Assembly: GCF_017872975.1 (NCBI RefSeq) | Contig: NZ_JAGGJP010000008.1 | Location: 110,113 to 174,112 of the forward strand | DNA length: 64,000 nucleotides | From: Rubellimicrobium aerolatum | GTDB taxonomy: Bacteria > Pseudomonadota > Alphaproteobacteria > Rhodobacterales > Rhodobacteraceae | Reading direction: 5' to 3' | Shown here: positions 9,408-20,168 of the stretch, one piece after another | Position numbering within the stretch: the stretch's first letter is position 1 | Layout of the letters: each line of letters opens with the position of its first letter | The notes under the pieces: model-generated | Database searches by the model: none | Told to the model about the DNA's origin: nothing | The model's input: the letters and a program-made list of their open reading frames with translations, nothing else | Translations under genes and position numbers: made by a program

Positions 9408-10316
9408 TCAGAGCGCTTCGAGACGGGCCATCTCGGCCCAGACCTTCTCGCGCTCGGGCTCGGAGAGCGGCGTGAAGGGCGGATGGATGTGGAGCCAGCC
9501 TCCGTCGCCCCGCCGACGGGCGAGCATGGTCTTGACGGTGGGGAGCTGGACATAGGCGTTGGTCAGGTTGCGCCAGGCGACGATGGTCTCCTGCGCCGCC
9601 TTGACCTCCTCGGACTTCGCGGGGTCGTCCCAGTGGTCGTAGACCACCCGCAGCTCGCGCGCGACGACGTTCGAGGAGGCAGTGATGCAGCCCGCCCCGC
9701 CGGCCTGCAGCACGGGCAGCAGCAGCGGGTCGGCCCCGGCGAGGACGCCGAAACCGGGGAAGCGGGCGGACATGGCCTCCATGTTCTCGATCTTGCCGTC
9801 GCTGTCCTTGATGCCGACCACCGTGTCGGGGAAGGCCTCGCGCAGCATGGCGATGAGCGAATGGCCGATCGGCACGCCGGTCAGCATGGGGATGTGGTAG
9901 AGCAGGACGCGCAGCCGGTCGTCGCCCACGCCCTCGATGACGCGGGCGTAGAAGCGGAACAGCCCCTCGTCCGAGAAGGCCTTGTAGTAGAAGGGCGGCA
10001 GCATCACGACGCCCCTGGCCCCCGCCTGCACGGCATGGCGGGTGAGCGCGACCGTGTCGGTCACGGAGGGAACCGAGGTGCCGGGAAGGAGCGCGTCGGC
10101 GGGGACGCCCGCCTCCAGCGCCGCCTCGAGCAGGTCCATCCGCTCGCGCAGGCCGAAGCTCGCGGCCTCGCCGGTCGAGCCCAGGAGGGCGACGCCGTGG
10201 CAGCCTTCGTCGAGGAGCGCCCGCGCGTGGGCCCCGAACAGCCGCAGGTCGGGCGTGCCGTCCTCCCGCAGGGGGGTGGCGGCGGCGCAGTAGACGCCTT
10301 CGATGGCGAAGCTCAT
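9408..10316 (-). CDS. Dihydrodipicolinate synthase family protein (lyase/aldolase)
   Basis: 302 aa (beta/alpha)8 class I aldolase-type enzyme. The family residues are present: GSTGE (46-50), the catalytic Tyr in LLYHIP (Tyr140) and the Schiff-base Lys170 in [10 protein letters not shown]. Family members cleave or form 2-keto acids (DapA, N-acetylneuraminate lyase, keto-deoxy-sugar acid aldolases). Its place between a PdxA and a Fe-dehydrogenase, and not in a lysine operon, argues for a catabolic role. The start overlaps the pdxA stop by 4 bp. The sialidase-fold gene upstream makes a sialic-acid-like substrate conceivable, but nan kinase and epimerase genes are absent here. Confidence 0.9.
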   Translation of the reverse strand: MSFAIEGVYCAAATPLREDGTPDLRLFGAHARALLDEGCHGVALLGSTGEAASFGLRERMDLLEAALEAGVPADALLPGTSVPSVTDTVALTRHAVQAGARGVVMLPPFYYKAFSDEGLFRFYARVIEGVGDDRLRVLLYHIPMLTGVPIGHSLIAMLREAFPDTVVGIKDSDGKIENMEAMSARFPGFGVLAGADPLLLPVLQAGGAGCITASSNVVARELRVVYDHWDDPAKSEEVKAAQETIVAWRNLTNAYVQLPTVKTMLARRRGDGGWLHIHPPFTPLSEPEREKVWAEMARLEAL

Positions 10317-11266
10317 TGGGCGCGTCCCCCCTGGACCAGCTTGCGGGCGTAGGCGATGGCCGCGTTCATGTTGCCGTGGTCGGCGAGGCCCTTGCCCGCG
10401 ATGTCGAAGGCGGTGCCGTGATCGACCGAGGTGCGGTCGATGGGCAGCTCGACCGACACGTTGACTGCCGTGTCGAAGGCCACGAGCTTGATCGGGATGT
10501 GGCCCTGGTCGTGGTATTGCGCCACCACGAGGTCGAAGGCCCCCGAATAGGCGCGGTGGAACACCGTGTCGGCCGAGATCGGCCCCAAGGCGTCGATGCC
10601 CTCGGCCCGCGCGGCGGCGACCGCCGGGGCGATCCTCTCGTCGTCCTCGGTGCCGAAGAGGCCGTTCTCGCCGCAATGCGGGTTCAGGCCGGCGACGGCG
10701 ATGCGCGGCGCAATGATGCCGATCCGCTTCAGATGCGCGTTCCCGGCGCGTATCGTCGCCAGCACCCGCTCGGGCGTCAGCCGCTCGATGGCCTCCCGCA
10801 GCGAGACATGGGTGGAGACATGGATGACCTTGAGCCGGTCCGAGGCAAGCAGCATGTAGGCCGCCTTGGACTCTGTGAGCGACCGCAGCATCCCGGTGTG
10901 GCCGTCGTAGTGGTGGCCGGCGGCGTTCAGCGCCTCCTTGTTGATCGGCGCGGTGACGAGGCAGCCGATCCGCCCGGCCTCGGCGTCGCGCACGGCCTTC
11001 TCGATGAAGCGGAAGGCCGCGTCGCCGGCGACGGGGGAAAGGCGGCCCCAGGGCAGCGGGGCGCCCTCGACCGGCAGGTCCACGACTTGGCCCGTCAGGT
11101 CCAGTTCGATCCCCAGCACGGCCCTTACCGCCTCCAGGGTCGGAAGGTTCCCGTAGATGCGGGTGCGGGCGCGGTCGGCCTCGGTCATCTCGGCCAGGGC
11201 GCGGACGCAGATCTCGGGGCCGACCCCGGCGGGGTCGCCCATGGTGATGCCGATGATGTCGCTCAT
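10313..11266 (-). CDS. pdxA: PdxA family dehydrogenase (4-hydroxythreonine-4-phosphate dehydrogenase / PdxA2)
   Basis: 317 aa metal- and NAD-dependent oxidative decarboxylase. It opens with [15 protein letters not shown], the PdxA signature. The metal-binding histidines are in [12 protein letters not shown] and [10 protein letters not shown] (around residue 250), and [20 protein letters not shown] closes the active site. In vitamin B6 synthesis it oxidises 4-phosphohydroxythreonine. In clusters with DUF1537 kinases the paralogue PdxA2 oxidises 4-phospho-D-threonate or erythronate to dihydroxyacetone phosphate. The neighbours favour the catabolic role. Overlaps the sialidase-like gene by 4 bp (ATGA). 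Confidence 0.9.
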   Translation of the reverse strand: MSDIIGITMGDPAGVGPEICVRALAEMTEADRARTRIYGNLPTLEAVRAVLGIELDLTGQVVDLPVEGAPLPWGRLSPVAGDAAFRFIEKAVRDAEAGRIGCLVTAPINKEALNAAGHHYDGHTGMLRSLTESKAAYMLLASDRLKVIHVSTHVSLREAIERLTPERVLATIRAGNAHLKRIGIIAPRIAVAGLNPHCGENGLFGTEDDERIAPAVAAARAEGIDALGPISADTVFHRAYSGAFDLVVAQYHDQGHIPIKLVAFDTAVNVSVELPIDRTSVDHGTAFDIAGKGLADHGNMNAAIAYARKLVQGGRAQ

Positions 11267-12453
11267 GCCGAGCCTCCGGTTGTGGTCCAGCCGGGCGCGA
11301 GGCGGACGTATCTGATCGCGCGGCGGTGGTAGGTGTAGGCGATGTGGAGCGCCCCATCCGGCCCTTCGAGGAGCCAGGGATACGACATCTCCTTGTTGCG
11401 GCCGTCGGTGGAGTCGTTCGACGTGCAGGTGCCGGGGCCGTCCTCGATGACGATCCGGCGCGGGAAGCTGCGCCCCCCGTCCGAGGACAGGCAGACCGCC
11501 ACCGGCGCGCGGGGCACGCCCCAGACCGGCGCGCAGCCCCCGGCCGGGTCGGCGTCGGGCCGGGCGTCGTCCTCGCCCAGCTCGTCGTAGAGCGAGGCGC
11601 GGCGGTCCGGGGAGGTCGCGGCGGAGGCGGGGTTGCAGATCACCGCGACCTCGCCCGAGGCGAGCCGGATCGCGGCGAGGGAGGAGTTGTTGTTGGGAAC
11701 GTCGGTCGGCTCGGGCGCGGACCAGCTTCGGCCGCCGTCGAGGCTCTCGGAGCGGTGGACGAAGTCGGCCTGCCGGCGGCGGTAGAAGGCGGCGTAGCGG
11801 CCGTCGCCCAAGAGCACGGGGCTCATGTGGACCGAGCCGATGGAGCCCGGCACCTCCTCCAGCGCCCAGGTCGCGCCCCCGTCGAGGGAGACGCCGACCG
11901 CCGCCACGTCGTGGCTGCCGTTCCACCTCTGGCCGGGCCGCTGGACGCAGCGGAAGATCGGCAGGAGCCAGGCCCCGTCCCCGCGCACCACCACCGGCGC
12001 ACGGATGAAGCAGCCAAGCGGCAGGTCGAGGAGCCGCCCCTCCTCCGCCGCGATCCGCGTCGGGTCCGCCGGATCGCGGTGGAGGCGGGCCATGCGGATG
12101 CGGCATTCGTCCTGGTTGCCCGCAGGCTGGGCCGTGTGGAACAGCCACAGCCCGCCGTCGGGCGCCGTGAAGACCACCGGGTTCTGCTCGGACCGCTGCG
12201 GATCGCCGCTGAGCGGCTGGGCCGGCCCCCAGGCCGAGGCCCCCGGCGGCAGGACCGAGGCGTGGATCGAGATGTCGGACTTACCCTCCAGCGTGCCGCC
12301 GAACCAGGCGCAGACCAGCGCCCCGTCCGGCAGCCACGCCAGGAAGGCGGCGTGGTTCTGCACCTTGGGCGAGGGCAGGAAGGCCTCAAGACGGCCGGGG
12401 TCCGTCTGGACCAGCGCGCCGGTCATGCGGGCGGCGATGTCGTCGGGTTCCAT
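11263..12453 (-). CDS. Sialidase-fold (BNR/Asp-box) family protein
   Basis: 396 aa six-bladed propeller protein, first gene of the minus-strand operon. Asp-box-like repeats [16 protein letters not shown] and SSDGGRSF lie at regular spacing, and the motif [14 protein letters not shown] is typical of bacterial sialidase-like proteins. No signal peptide is seen, so it is probably cytosolic, unlike secreted neuraminidases. Similar proteins sit beside sugar-acid catabolic genes in alphaproteobacteria and their reaction is not known to me. It could act on a glycoside, lactone or unsaturated sugar. It starts at an ATG about 50 bp inside a dyad operator at 12502-12527. Confidence 0.8.
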   Translation of the reverse strand: MEPDDIAARMTGALVQTDPGRLEAFLPSPKVQNHAAFLAWLPDGALVCAWFGGTLEGKSDISIHASVLPPGASAWGPAQPLSGDPQRSEQNPVVFTAPDGGLWLFHTAQPAGNQDECRIRMARLHRDPADPTRIAAEEGRLLDLPLGCFIRAPVVVRGDGAWLLPIFRCVQRPGQRWNGSHDVAAVGVSLDGGATWALEEVPGSIGSVHMSPVLLGDGRYAAFYRRRQADFVHRSESLDGGRSWSAPEPTDVPNNNSSLAAIRLASGEVAVICNPASAATSPDRRASLYDELGEDDARPDADPAGGCAPVWGVPRAPVAVCLSSDGGRSFPRRIVIEDGPGTCTSNDSTDGRNKEMSYPWLLEGPDGALHIAYTYHRRAIRYVRLAPGWTTTGGSA

Positions 12454-12501
12454 GCCGGGCTCCTCCTCCAGCGGATGGGCCGCACGTTCAACAGCCTCGC
12501 C

Positions 12502-12527
12502 ATGTTGTCAAGTTGAAGTTGATGACA
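12502..12527. promoter_or_regulatory. Candidate GntR operator (imperfect palindrome)
   Basis: ATGTTGTCAA (12502-12511) and TTGATGACAT (12518-12527) are inverted with 8 of 10 matching positions and a 6-bp spacer. The site lies about 50 bp before the sialidase-like start and within the divergent region shared with the EamA gene. The half-site words TTGTCA/TGACAT also occur in front of the DUF1537 kinase. Confidence 0.45.
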
Positions 12528-12624
12528 TCGCTGGCCTTTGTCGAGGTTATGAGATGGAAAAGCGTTACGAAACATTATCTTGATGCCGAATCTGGAATAG
12601 CGACCCCGGCGAGGCGACGTAAGT

Positions 12625-12632
12625 GTTGACAA
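12625..12632. promoter_or_regulatory. TGTTGACA word: -35 element or operator half-site
   Basis: TGTTGACA precedes the EamA gene. TTGACA (12626-12631) matches a sigma-70 -35 hexamer exactly, but no convincing -10 follows at 16-18 bp. The same bases read on the other strand give TTGTCAACA, like the operator half-sites nearby. If it is a -35 box, the EamA start must lie downstream, which supports the TTG at 12697. Confidence 0.3.
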
Positions 12633-12696
12633 GATGGGGTCTCCTGTCCCATGGTCTGCCCGCCGGGCATGGAGGATGCCCGGAGCGGAGGAGCCT

Positions 12697-13590
12697 TTGA
12701 CCCGAGACGTGGGAAGAACTGCGCCCGTGGCCCACGCGGTGGGTCTGGCGGCCGTGGCCGCCGCCTTGGCCGCCGCCGACGCGGCCATCGTCCGGGCGCT
12801 CGGCGGCTCGGTGCATCCCTTCGTGATCGGCTTCTTCCGCGCGGCCTTCGGCGCGCTCGCCGTCCTGCCCTGGATCGCCCTGCGGCCCGGCGTGCTGCGG
12901 ACGGCCCATCCGCTGCGGCAGCACGCGCTGCGGGCGGGGCTGAAGCTGCTTGCCCTGGTCTCCTTCTTCGCGGCCTTCTCCCAGGGACCTCTGACCGACG
13001 TGACGGCCATCGCCTTCACCGCGCCGGTCTTCGTCGTGATGGGCGCCGCCGTGGTTCTGGGGGAGCGGCCGGGGACCGTCGCGTTCCTCGCCGTGCTGGC
13101 CAGCCTCATGGGGGCGCTCCTCGTGATCCGCCCGGGCGGCGGCCCGCCGGCGGCGGGGCTGGGCTTCGCCCTGGTGGGCGCGCTGCTCACCGCCCTCATC
13201 CAACTCATGCTCAAGTCCATGTCGTCCGGGGACCGAACCGACACGCTGGTCGCGTGGAACCTGCTGCTGACCGCGCCCATGGCCCTCGGGCCCTCCTTCC
13301 TGTTCTGGACCACGCCCAGCCTATCGGAAGGCGGGCTCCTGGCCCTCCAGGGCGTGCTCGGCGCGGCCTGCATGGCCTTCATGACCCACGCCTTCAGCCT
13401 CGCGGACGCCTCCATCGTGGCGCCGGTGGACTTCCTGCGGCTGCCCCTCGTCGCCGCCATGGCCTACGCGTTCTTCGGCGAGGTGGCCGGCCCCGCGACC
13501 TGGCTGGGCGGGGCCATCATCTGCGGATCGGCCCTGGCGGCCTCGCGCCTGGCGCGCGCGGCCCCGGCCCGGACCGCCAGCAATCTCTGA
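12697..13590 (+). CDS. EamA/DMT family transporter
   Basis: Inner-membrane protein of about ten helices with two EamA repeats, 297 aa; members export amino acids, metabolites or nucleosides. Repeat 1 contains ALGGSVHPFVIGFFRAAFGALA and VTAIAFTAPVFV; repeat 2 contains LMLKSMSSGDRTDTLVAWN and ASIVAPVDFLRLPLVA. The TTG at 12697 is chosen because GGAGGAG sits directly before it. An ATG at 12634 would add 21 hydrophilic residues and lacks a ribosome-binding site. It is followed after 22 bp by an ABC binding protein, so it may act on the same compound or its breakdown product. Confidence 0.87.
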   Translation: MTRDVGRTAPVAHAVGLAAVAAALAAADAAIVRALGGSVHPFVIGFFRAAFGALAVLPWIALRPGVLRTAHPLRQHALRAGLKLLALVSFFAAFSQGPLTDVTAIAFTAPVFVVMGAAVVLGERPGTVAFLAVLASLMGALLVIRPGGGPPAAGLGFALVGALLTALIQLMLKSMSSGDRTDTLVAWNLLLTAPMALGPSFLFWTTPSLSEGGLLALQGVLGAACMAFMTHAFSLADASIVAPVDFLRLPLVAAMAYAFFGEVAGPATWLGGAIICGSALAASRLARAAPARTASNL

Positions 13591-13612
13591 TCGTCAACTG
13601 GGAGGAAGACGG

Positions 13613-15121
13613 ATGCTCGGACGAACGATGACCTGGGGGGCCCTGCTGCTCGCCACAAGCCTGACCCCCGCCTGGGCGCAGGACGACACGGCCGTGACCA
13701 TCGTGCTCAACGAGGAGGTGGACGTGCTCGAACCCTGCATGGCCACGCGCTCCAACATCGGCCGCGTGATCCTGGGCAACGTCAACGAGACGCTGACCGA
13801 GCTCGACGTGCGCGGCGACGGGGGCCTGATGCCCCGCCTCGCCGAATCGTGGGAGCAGCGGGAGGACGGGAGCTGGCGCTTCAACCTCCGCCAGGGCGTG
13901 ACCTTCTCGGACGGCACCGCCTTCGACGCGCAGGACGTGAAGCACTCGTTCGACCGGGTCTTCGATCCCACCATCACCTGCGAATCCGCGCGCTACTTCG
14001 GCGGGATGACGGTCACGGCCAACGTGGTGGACGACCACACGATCGACTTCGTGGTCGATCCCGTGCAGCCGATCCTGCCGCTGCTGCTCTCGCTCGTGAC
14101 CATCGTCCCGGCCGAGACCCCCATCGAGTTCGTCCGCGACCCCGTGGGCACCGGCCCCTACGCCGTCACCGAATGGAGCCCCGGCCAGCAGATCGTGCTG
14201 ACCCGCCGCGACGGCTACTGGGGCGCGGCCCCGGCGGTCACGCAGGCGACCTACGTCGTCCGCACCGACCCCGCCGTGCGCGCCGCCATGGTCGAGGCCG
14301 GGGAGGCCGACATCGCCCCCACCATCAGCCAGGACGACGCCACCAACCCGGCGACGGACTTCCCCTACCTGAACTCCGAGACCGTCTACCTCCGGCTCGA
14401 CGCCTCCCAAGCGCCGGTCAGCGACATCCGCGTGCGCCGGGCGATCAACATGGCCATCGACCGCGAGGCCTTCATCGGCACGCTGGTGCCGCAGGACGCG
14501 CTGCTGGCGACCGCGATCTACCCGCCCACCACGCAGGGCTGGAACCCCGACGTGCCCGTGCCGGCCTACGACCCCGAGGGCGCCAAGGCGCTCCTGGAGG
14601 AGGCGCGCGCCGACGGCGTGGCGGTGGACACGCCCATCACCATCCTCGCCCGCACCGCGAACTTCCCGAACGTGACCGAGGTCATGGAGGCCATCCAGCA
14701 GATGATGCAGGAGGCGGGCTTCACCGTCGAGCTCCAGATGGTCGAGGTGGCCGAGCACGAGGTCTACTACTCCAAGCCCTACCCGACCGACCGGGGCGCC
14801 TACATCATCGCGGCGATGCACGACAACCGCATGGGCGACCCCAGCTTCTCGGCCTACTTCAAGTATCACTCCGAGGGGCGGCAGTCCGGCATCTCCGACC
14901 CCAAGGCGGACGACCTCATCACCCGCGCCTCGGCGGCCACCGGCGAGGAGCGCGCCCAGCTCTGGTCCGAGCTCCAGGCCTACGTCCACGACGAGGTGGC
15001 GGCCGACGTGCTCCTGTTCCACATGGTCGGCTTCGCCCGCGTGGCCGAATCCATCGACTGGACGCCGACCATCGCCACCAACTCGCAGCTCCAGCTCTCC
15101 GAGATCGGCTTCCGCAACTGA
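13613..15121 (+). CDS. ABC transporter substrate-binding protein, family 5
   Basis: Periplasmic binding protein, 502 aa, of the second Dpp-type importer. Signal peptide residues 1-22 ending PAWA before QDD. Family 5 features: LEPCMATRSNIGRVILGN (where peptide binders have LDP), FNLRQGVTFSDGTAFDAQDV, PVGTGPYAVTEW, and the VRRAINMAIDREAF helix. ATG start preceded by gggagg. A strong stem-loop follows the stop, before the permease genes. The two binding proteins in this window are only distantly alike, so they probably take different ligands. Confidence 0.92.
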   Translation: MLGRTMTWGALLLATSLTPAWAQDDTAVTIVLNEEVDVLEPCMATRSNIGRVILGNVNETLTELDVRGDGGLMPRLAESWEQREDGSWRFNLRQGVTFSDGTAFDAQDVKHSFDRVFDPTITCESARYFGGMTVTANVVDDHTIDFVVDPVQPILPLLLSLVTIVPAETPIEFVRDPVGTGPYAVTEWSPGQQIVLTRRDGYWGAAPAVTQATYVVRTDPAVRAAMVEAGEADIAPTISQDDATNPATDFPYLNSETVYLRLDASQAPVSDIRVRRAINMAIDREAFIGTLVPQDALLATAIYPPTTQGWNPDVPVPAYDPEGAKALLEEARADGVAVDTPITILARTANFPNVTEVMEAIQQMMQEAGFTVELQMVEVAEHEVYYSKPYPTDRGAYIIAAMHDNRMGDPSFSAYFKYHSEGRQSGISDPKADDLITRASAATGEERAQLWSELQAYVHDEVAADVLLFHMVGFARVAESIDWTPTIATNSQLQLSEIGFRN

Positions 15122-15128
15122 CGCCCCG

Positions 15129-15157
15129 GGCGCGGGGGGACGGCCTCCCCCCGCGCC
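15129..15157 (+). terminator. Perfect 11-bp stem-loop between binding protein and permease
   Basis: GGCGCGGGGGG (15129-15139) pairs exactly with CCCCCCGCGCC (15147-15157) around a 7-base loop. No T-run follows and the downstream permease has no clear own promoter. In ABC operons such hairpins attenuate read-through and protect the binding-protein mRNA, giving more binding protein than membrane subunits. Confidence 0.6.
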
Positions 15158-15181
15158 GCCCTTCCCTGGGAACGCCCCGCC

Positions 15182-16096
15182 ATGCTGACGTTCATCCGAA
15201 AGCGCTCCTTGGCCAGCCTCGTCTCGCTGGTGGGGCTCGTCGTCCTCGTGTTCTTCCTGTCGCGGCTGACGGGCGACCCCACCGACCTCTACCTGCCGCT
15301 CGACGCCACCGACGAGATGCGGGCGCGGTTCCGAGAGATCTACGGCCTCGACGATCCCCTCCTCGTCCAGTTCGGCCGCTACGTGGGCGACCTCCTGCGG
15401 CTCGATTTCGGCGACTCCATCCGCAAGGCCCGCCCCGCCATCGAGGTCGTGCTCGAAGCCTTCGTCTGGACGCTCCAGCTCGCTCTCGTCACCATGGCGC
15501 TGGTGACGGTGGCGGCCATCGTCGTGGGCTCGCTCGCCGCCTTCCGCGTGGGGGGCTTCTTCGACCGCGTGTCGGGCATCCTGTCCCTGGTGGCGGCCTC
15601 GGCGCCCGACTTCTGGATCGCCATCGTCGCCATCGTCGTCTTCGCCGTGGGCCTGGGCTGGCTGCCCACCTCGGGCACGGGGACGCCCTGGCACTGGGTC
15701 CTGCCCATCGCCGTCCTGTTCATCCGGCCCTTCGGGCTCATCGTGCAGGTCGTGCGCGGCTCGATGATCTCGGCCCTGTCCTCTCCCTACGTCAAGACCG
15801 CGCGGGCCAAGGGGCTGCGGCCCCGCAAGATCATCTTCGTCCACGCGCTGCGGAACGCCATGCTGCCCGTCATCACCGTCATCGGCGACCAGGCGGCCTC
15901 GCTCCTCAACGGCGCGGTGGTGATCGAGACGATCTTCGGCTTCCCCGGCGTGGGCAAGCTGATGATCGACTCCATCCTCCAGCGCGACTTCACCGTGGTG
16001 CTGGCCTCGATCATGGTCACGGCGCTGGCGATCTTCCTGATGAACCTCCTGATCGACCTGGCCTACGCCACCCTCGATCCCCGCATCCGCCACTAG
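15182..16096 (+). CDS. ABC transporter permease, DppB type
   Basis: Inner-membrane permease, 304 aa. N-terminal helix (SLASLVSLVGLVVLVFFLSRL), then the periplasmic DppB segment (EIYGLDDPLLVQFGRYVGDLL). The EAA loop SPYVKTARAKGLRPRKII is near residue 202, and IETIFGFPGVGKLMIDSI follows near 241. Standard length. It is 10 bp from the DppC-type gene. This operon has the usual B-then-C order, unlike the importer at the left end. Confidence 0.93.
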   Translation: MLTFIRKRSLASLVSLVGLVVLVFFLSRLTGDPTDLYLPLDATDEMRARFREIYGLDDPLLVQFGRYVGDLLRLDFGDSIRKARPAIEVVLEAFVWTLQLALVTMALVTVAAIVVGSLAAFRVGGFFDRVSGILSLVAASAPDFWIAIVAIVVFAVGLGWLPTSGTGTPWHWVLPIAVLFIRPFGLIVQVVRGSMISALSSPYVKTARAKGLRPRKIIFVHALRNAMLPVITVIGDQAASLLNGAVVIETIFGFPGVGKLMIDSILQRDFTVVLASIMVTALAIFLMNLLIDLAYATLDPRIRH

Positions 16097-16106
16097 GGAG
16101 CCCGCC

Positions 16107-17031
16107 ATGAGCAACGCCCCCGCCGTGACCGAAGGAACGGCCCTCCCCGCCGAGCCGAGCGCGCCGCGCCGGTTCCTGCGGATGCTGTGGGCGGACAAGT
16201 TCGCCCTCGCCGCCCTCCTGTTCCTCCTGCTCGTCGTCCTGATGGCGCTGCTCGGCCCGGCCCTGCTGGGCGACGTCGCGCAGAAGCAGAACCTGCGCGG
16301 GCGCAACGCCCCGCCCTTCGAATGGGCGCGCGGCTGGCTCTGGTGGATGGGCGCGGATTCGCTGGGCCGGCCGCTCCTGGCCCGGATCATCGTCGCCGCC
16401 CGCAACACCGTCGCCATCGCCGCCGGGGCGGTGCTCGCCTCGGCGCTGGTCGGCACGACGCTGGGGCTGGTCGCCGGCTACGCCTCCCGCCGGGTGGGCG
16501 AGGCCATCATGCGTCTGGCCGACGTCATCATGTCCTTCCCCTCGCTCCTCCTCGCCGTGATCGTGCTCTACGTCCTCGGCCCCTCGGTGACCAACGTCGT
16601 CCTCGTCCTCGCGATCACCCGCATCCCCGTCTACCTCCGCACCACCCGCGCCGAGGTGCTGGAGATCCGCGAGCGGATGTTCGTCTCGGCCGCCCGCGTG
16701 ATGGGGGCCTCCCCCCGCCGGATCGTCCTGCGCCACATCCTGCCCGTCGTCCTGCCGACGCTGACGACCCTCGCCACGCTCGACTTCGCCTATGTCATGC
16801 TGGCCGAGAGCGCGCTGTCCTTCCTCGGCATCGGCATCCAGCCGCCCGACATCACCTGGGGCCTGATGATCGCCCAGGGCAAGGAGCACCTGACCCGGGC
16901 GTGGTGGCTGTCCTTCTGGCCGGGCCTCGCCATCATCCTGACCACGCTGTCGCTGAACCTGCTGTCGAACTGGATGCGGATCGCCCTCGACCCCACCCAG
17001 CGCTGGCGCCTTGAGATGAGGGGGCGTCCCG

Positions 17032-17039
<8 letters not shown>
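16107..17039 (+). CDS. ABC transporter permease, DppC type
   Basis: Inner-membrane permease, 310 aa. A long hydrophilic N-terminus (about 25 residues) precedes the first helix. WWMGADSLGRPLLARII is the DppC entry motif. The EAA loop RMFVSAARVMGASPRRIV is near residue 190, and SALSFLGIGIQPPDITWG is near 235. The gene runs 8 bp into the ATPase gene. ATG start with gggagcccgcc before it. Confidence 0.93.
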
Positions 17040-18663
<1,624 letters not shown>

Positions 18664-18779
18664 CGGGCGACGGCGACGGCGGCGGTCAGCCGGGCCTGAC
18701 GCCCAGCCCCTCGGCGCGCTCCCCCGCCGGATCCAGGAGATCCCTTCTGGACCGCCGCCCGGCGTCCCGGACCGCCGGC

Positions 18780-18807
18780 TTGACCCCTGGAAAGCACCTG
18801 CTAGCCT
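18780..18807 (+). promoter_or_regulatory. Candidate sigma-70 promoter of the deaminase/BMP-transporter unit
   Basis: TTGACC (18780-18785), a 16-bp spacer, then TAGCCT (18802-18807), about 30 bp before the ATG of the CodA-like gene. The 174-bp gap separates this unit from the preceding ABC operon. Confidence 0.45.
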
Positions 18808-18837
18808 CGGCCCAGGGGACAGGGAACGAAAGGCACC

Positions 18838-20130
18838 ATGCTGGATCTCATCCTGCGGAACGTCCGCCTGCCCGACGGGCGCGGCCCGCTCGACATCGCC
18901 ATCCGCCAAGGCCGCATCGCCGCCCTGGAGCCGAACCTCGACGCCGACGCGCCCCGGGTCATCGACGGCGGGGGCCGCCTCGCCAGCCCACCCTTCGTGG
19001 ACCCCCACTTCCACATGGACGCCACGCTCTCGCTCGGCCTCCCCCGCCTCAACCGCTCGGGCACGCTCCTCGAAGGGATCGCCCTCTGGGGCGAGCTGAA
19101 GCCCATCCTCACCCCCGAGGCGGTGATGGAGCGGGCGCTGCGCTACTGCGACCTCGCCGTGGCGCAGGGCCTCCTGGCGATCCGCACCCACGTCGATGTC
19201 TGCGACGACCGCCTCACCGCGACCGAGGCGCTGATCGAGGTCCGGTCGCGGGTCAAGCCCTACATCGACCTTCAACTGGTCGCCTTCCCCCAGGACGGCC
19301 TCTACCGCTCCCCCACCGCCGAGGCGAACCTGCTCCGCGCCCTCGACCTGGGCGTGGACGTGGTCGGCGGCATCCCCCACTTCGAGCGCACCACCGAGGA
19401 CGGCCGACGCTCCGTCACCCGCCTTTGCGAGCTCGCGGCCGAGCGCGGCCTCCCCGTGGACCTCCACTGCGACGAGAGCGACGACCCCCTCAGCCGCCAC
19501 ATCGAGACGCTGGCCTTCGAGGCGACGCGCCTGTCCCTGGGCCCTCGCGCCGTGGGCTCCCACTGCACCTCCATGCACAGCATGGACAACTACTACGCCA
19601 CCAAGCTCATCCCGCTGATCGCCGAATCCGGCATCCACGTCGTCCCCAACCCCCTCATCAACATCACCCTCCAGGGCCGCGCCGACACCTACCCCCGCCG
19701 CCGCGGCCTCACCCGCATCCCCGAGCTGCGCGCGGCCGGCGTCAACGTCGCCTTCGGCCAGGACTGCACCATGGACCCCTGGTATCCGCTGGGCTCCGCC
19801 GACATGCTGGAGGTCGCGCACATGGGCGTCCACGCCGTCCCCATGACCTCGCGCGAGGCGATGCGCTGGGCCTTCGACGCCGTGACGGTGAACGGCGCCG
19901 CCGTCCTGGGCCTGCCCGACCCGACGCTGCGCGTGGGCGGCCCCGCCACGCTCGTCGTCCTCCAGGCCCGCGACCCGATCGAGGCGGTGCGCCTCAGGGC
20001 CAGCCGCCTCTGGGTGATCCGCGAGGGCAGGGTGCTCGCCGCCACCGCGCCCCGCGTCGCCCATCTCTCCCTCGACGGCCGGCCGGCCACGGTCGATCCG
20101 GCCGACTACGCGCCCCAGGCGCTCGACTGA
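18838..20130 (+). CDS. CodA-like amidohydrolase (cytosine deaminase family)
   Basis: Metal-dependent deaminase/hydrolase, 430 aa, close in length to E. coli CodA (427). The metal ligands line up: H57 and H59 (DPHFHMD), H210 and E213 (HCDESDD), the His in VGSHCTSMHS near 242, and the Asp in FGQDCTMDPWYP near 309. LVAFPQDGLYRSP carries the Gln that contacts the base in CodA. The residue after the catalytic Asp is Cys, where E. coli CodA has Asp314, a substrate-specificity position. So the substrate may not be cytosine. First gene of a unit with a BMP-type importer and an amidase. Confidence 0.87.
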   Translation: MLDLILRNVRLPDGRGPLDIAIRQGRIAALEPNLDADAPRVIDGGGRLASPPFVDPHFHMDATLSLGLPRLNRSGTLLEGIALWGELKPILTPEAVMERALRYCDLAVAQGLLAIRTHVDVCDDRLTATEALIEVRSRVKPYIDLQLVAFPQDGLYRSPTAEANLLRALDLGVDVVGGIPHFERTTEDGRRSVTRLCELAAERGLPVDLHCDESDDPLSRHIETLAFEATRLSLGPRAVGSHCTSMHSMDNYYATKLIPLIAESGIHVVPNPLINITLQGRADTYPRRRGLTRIPELRAAGVNVAFGQDCTMDPWYPLGSADMLEVAHMGVHAVPMTSREAMRWAFDAVTVNGAAVLGLPDPTLRVGGPATLVVLQARDPIEAVRLRASRLWVIREGRVLAATAPRVAHLSLDGRPATVDPADYAPQALD

Positions 20131-20168
20131 AGAAGAAACGACCGACCCGACAGGAAAGGACCACCCCG

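Noticed and set aside
12634..12696. Upstream ATG giving a 21-residue longer EamA protein
   Set aside because: The extension is hydrophilic, has no ribosome-binding site and would start beside a possible -35 box; TTG 12697 has GGAGGAG.
13517..16456. Very long open frame opposite the second ABC operon
   Set aside because: In this GC-rich DNA the complementary frame of real genes lacks stops by codon bias. The plus-strand genes have clear motifs, signal peptides and operon spacing.
18685..18700. GTCAG/CTGAC hairpin after the second ATPase gene as terminator
   Set aside because: Only five base pairs with a bulge and no T-run; too weak to call.
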